Shown here: one piece after another, positions 62,592 through 64,000 of the stretch | How the letters are laid out: each line of letters begins with the position of its first letter | Numbering within the stretch: position 1 is the first letter of the stretch | Assembly (NCBI RefSeq): GCF_013376005.1 | Contig: NZ_JABMJK010000009.1 | Location: 124,001-188,000 of the forward strand | Length of the DNA stretch: 64,000 nucleotides | Direction of reading: 5' to 3' | DNA from: Duganella sp. SG902 | GTDB taxonomy: Bacteria > Pseudomonadota > Gammaproteobacteria > Burkholderiales > Burkholderiaceae_D | Notes under the pieces: generated by a model | The model's database searches: none | The model's input: the letters and a program-made list of their open reading frames with translations, nothing else | What the model was told of the DNA's origin: nothing | Position numbers and translations under genes: made by a program

Positions 62592-63095
62592 ATGCAAGAT
62601 CGGATTGAACGCATGAAGGCGGAGTGGGCGCGGGAATACCCGGAGCTGGACAGCGATGTGATGGCGACTGTCGGCGCGCTGCTGGAAGCCGGGCAATTGC
62701 TCGAGAAGCAGCGCCTGATCCCCTTTGCCGCCAAGTTCGGCCTGCAAAAAGGCGAGTTCGATGTCCTCGCCTCCTTGCGGCGCGCCGGCGCGCCGTATGA
62801 GCTTACGCCCACCAACCTGTACGAGGCGATGTTGCTGACCTCCAGCGCCATGACCAGCCGCCTCGACCGGCTGGAACGCGCGGGCCTGGTCGAGCGGCGG
62901 CCGGACCCGGCGGACCGTCGCGGCGTGCGGGTGCGCTTGACGGCCAAGGGGCTGGATTTGATCAACGAGATCCTGCCGAAGCACGTCGCCAACGAACAGG
63001 ACGCGCTGGCGCGCCTCGACGTCGCGGAGCGCAAGGAGCTGGACCGGCTGTTGGGGAAGCTCATTCAAGGACTGGCGCCGTCGCGCGAACCTTAG
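62592..63095 (+). CDS. MarR-family transcriptional regulator
   Basis: A 167-residue winged-helix regulator: LTPTNLYEAMLLTSSAMTSR (recognition helix region), LVERRPDPADRRGVRVRL (wing). The ATG at 62592 follows GAGGAGCG; the frame extends 22 codons upstream without a better start. It is divergent from the MFS-TagF gene and very likely its repressor through the operator between them. The effector is unknown. Confidence 0.88.
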   Translation: MQDRIERMKAEWAREYPELDSDVMATVGALLEAGQLLEKQRLIPFAAKFGLQKGEFDVLASLRRAGAPYELTPTNLYEAMLLTSSAMTSRLDRLERAGLVERRPDPADRRGVRVRLTAKGLDLINEILPKHVANEQDALARLDVAERKELDRLLGKLIQGLAPSREP

Positions 63096-63109
63096 GGCGG
63101 CGTGCTTCC

Positions 63110-63616
63110 GGCAACGCGTACGCGCTACACCGCCACGACACCTACGCCATCGGCCGCACGATCTCCGGCGTGCAGAGCTTCAACTACCGGCGCGACCGCC
63201 GCGACAGCCTGCCCGGCGGCACCATGGTGCTGCACCCCGACGAGGCCCACGATGGCCAGGCCGGCACCGACGAGGCGTCCCATTACCGCGTGATGTACGT
63301 GGCCTCCTCGCTCATCCAGGCCATGCTGGGCGGGCGCGCGAGTATCTGCACGCGCATCACACGGGCGCCGTGACCCTGGCCGAGCTGGAGGCGGCGACCG
63401 GGCGTGACCGCTGGAGCCTGTCGCACGACTTCCGCCTGTTTTTCGGCACCAGCCCCTACCGCCACGTGACCATGCGCCGCCTCGACACGGTGCGCCGCAT
63501 GCTGCTCGCCGGCGCCTCGCTGGTCCACGCGGCGGTGGCGGCCGGTTTCTCCGACCAGAGCCATATGACGCGCCAGTTCCTGAGCACCTTCGGGCAGACG
63601 CCGGACCGGTGGCTGC
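63110..63616 (+). pseudogene. AraC-family regulator gene, 5'-truncated with internal deletion and frameshift
   Basis: The first part, in one frame, encodes an AraC N-terminal cupin segment (NAYALHRHDTYAIGRTISGV, LPGGTMVLHPDEAHDGQAGT, YRVMYVASSLIQAML) with no start codon at the expected place. Near 63330 the homology jumps frame and continues as the C-terminal DNA-binding domain (AVTLAELEAATGRDRWSLSH, FFGTSPYRHVTMRRLDTVRR, AAVAAGFSDQSHMTRQF). Roughly 80-100 residues are missing between the halves compared with a normal AraC protein of about 280 residues. The product should be inactive. Confidence 0.75.
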
Positions 63617-63617
63617 A

Positions 63618-63851
63618 ATGCGGTTCATCGTGCTCGAAGGCGAGTTGTGCATCGATGTCCGCGGCGGCCCTCTGGGTGAGGCCACCATCACGCTGGGCCC
63701 CGGCCAGATGGCGGTGATCCCGCAGGGCATGGAGCACAAGCCGCGCGCCAGCACCGAGGTGAAGATGCTGCTGATCGAGCCGCGCGGCGTGGTCAACACG
63801 GGCGATGGGCCGGCGGATCATCGCACCGTCGCCAACGACCAGTGGATCTGA
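63618..63851 (+). pseudogene. Cupin-domain protein gene, N-terminus missing
   Basis: From an ATG at 63618 the frame encodes MRFIVLEGELCIDVRGGPLG then GPGQMAVIPQGMEHKPRAST and a C-terminus ending RTVANDQWI. This is the second half of a small cupin protein of about 120 residues; the N-terminal half with the first metal-binding motif is absent. The homology starts directly where the AraC C-terminal domain stops, so the two are joined at a deletion point. Confidence 0.72.
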
Positions 63852-63945
63852 CGTCCTGACCCTGGCTACCCGATCGGGAGATGGCCCGGCTGCGCAATCC
63901 GTCTACAATCCACCCGCATGCGGTTCATGAACTCAAGGCGGAACA

Positions 63946-64000
63946 ATGGAAATGGAAAACACTCAGATTCGCACCCGGCGCACCATCGTGGCCGCCGCCG
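63946..64000 (+). CDS. Start of a gene running off the window, possibly a TetR-type regulator
   Basis: The ATG at 63946 follows an AAGGCGGAAC site and opens MEMENTQIRTRRTIVAAA to the window end. The RTRRTIVAAA pattern fits the first helix of TetR-family regulators, but 18 residues are too few for a firm call. Confidence 0.4.
   Translation, partial: MEMENTQIRTRRTIVAAA

Overview
The window looks like chromosomal DNA of a GC-rich betaproteobacterium of the Oxalobacteraceae type (Massilia/Duganella-like). This is inferred from the gene families, from the gene order hda-HAD-pcnB-folK-panB and grpE-dnaK-dnaJ, and from codon use; no database search was run.

Layout. 1-4391 holds conserved housekeeping genes (end of an AI-2E-type permease, hda, a HAD phosphatase, pcnB, folK, panB). 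4388-5847 is a lower-GC insert with an XRE-ImmA/IrrE regulator-protease, a strong dyad operator and a PIN-domain toxin gene broken by an internal deletion. 5864-20816 is a polyamine uptake and catabolism region: puuD, two class III aminotransferases, puuC, four glutamine-synthetase-like ligases, a MocR/PdxR regulator and potGHI. No puuB and no potF are present.

20870-33907 is a nitrate assimilation regulon: narK-nirB-nirD-FAD reductase-nasA, nrtABC plus a soluble PilJ/NarX-like sensor protein, and a nasT-like ANTAR regulator. Each of the two operons starts with a sigma-54 type -24/-12 promoter and a leader that carries two A1/G4 hexaloop hairpins overlapping an intrinsic terminator. This is the ANTAR antitermination architecture, found here twice. 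No NasS sensor is encoded nearby, and the PilJ-like protein in the nrt operon is a candidate replacement.

34026-37609 is a taurine/sulfonate operon (tauDABC-like). 37697-42494 has a beta-carbonic anhydrase and dnaJ, dnaK and grpE, with two sigma-32 type promoters and a CIRCE-like element. 42535-56801 has hemH, recN, nadK, a DUF3667 membrane protein, a PQQ-type sugar dehydrogenase, gloA, a UbiA-family enzyme, two SDRs, tolC, a rhodanese, pcm and a TetR regulator. Three copies of a paired-palindrome intergenic repeat lie at 34891, 39661 and 53481.

56880-60266 is AT-richer and carries a large membrane-anchored patatin-like protein and a small unknown gene; it was probably acquired. 60267-64000 is a scarred region: an in-frame fusion of a CynX-type MFS transporter to a T6SS TagF domain, a divergent MarR gene with a clear operator, an AraC gene with an internal deletion joined to a headless cupin gene, and the start of one more gene.

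The best candidates for something new are the NasS-less nitrate-sensing arrangement and the MFS-TagF fusion.
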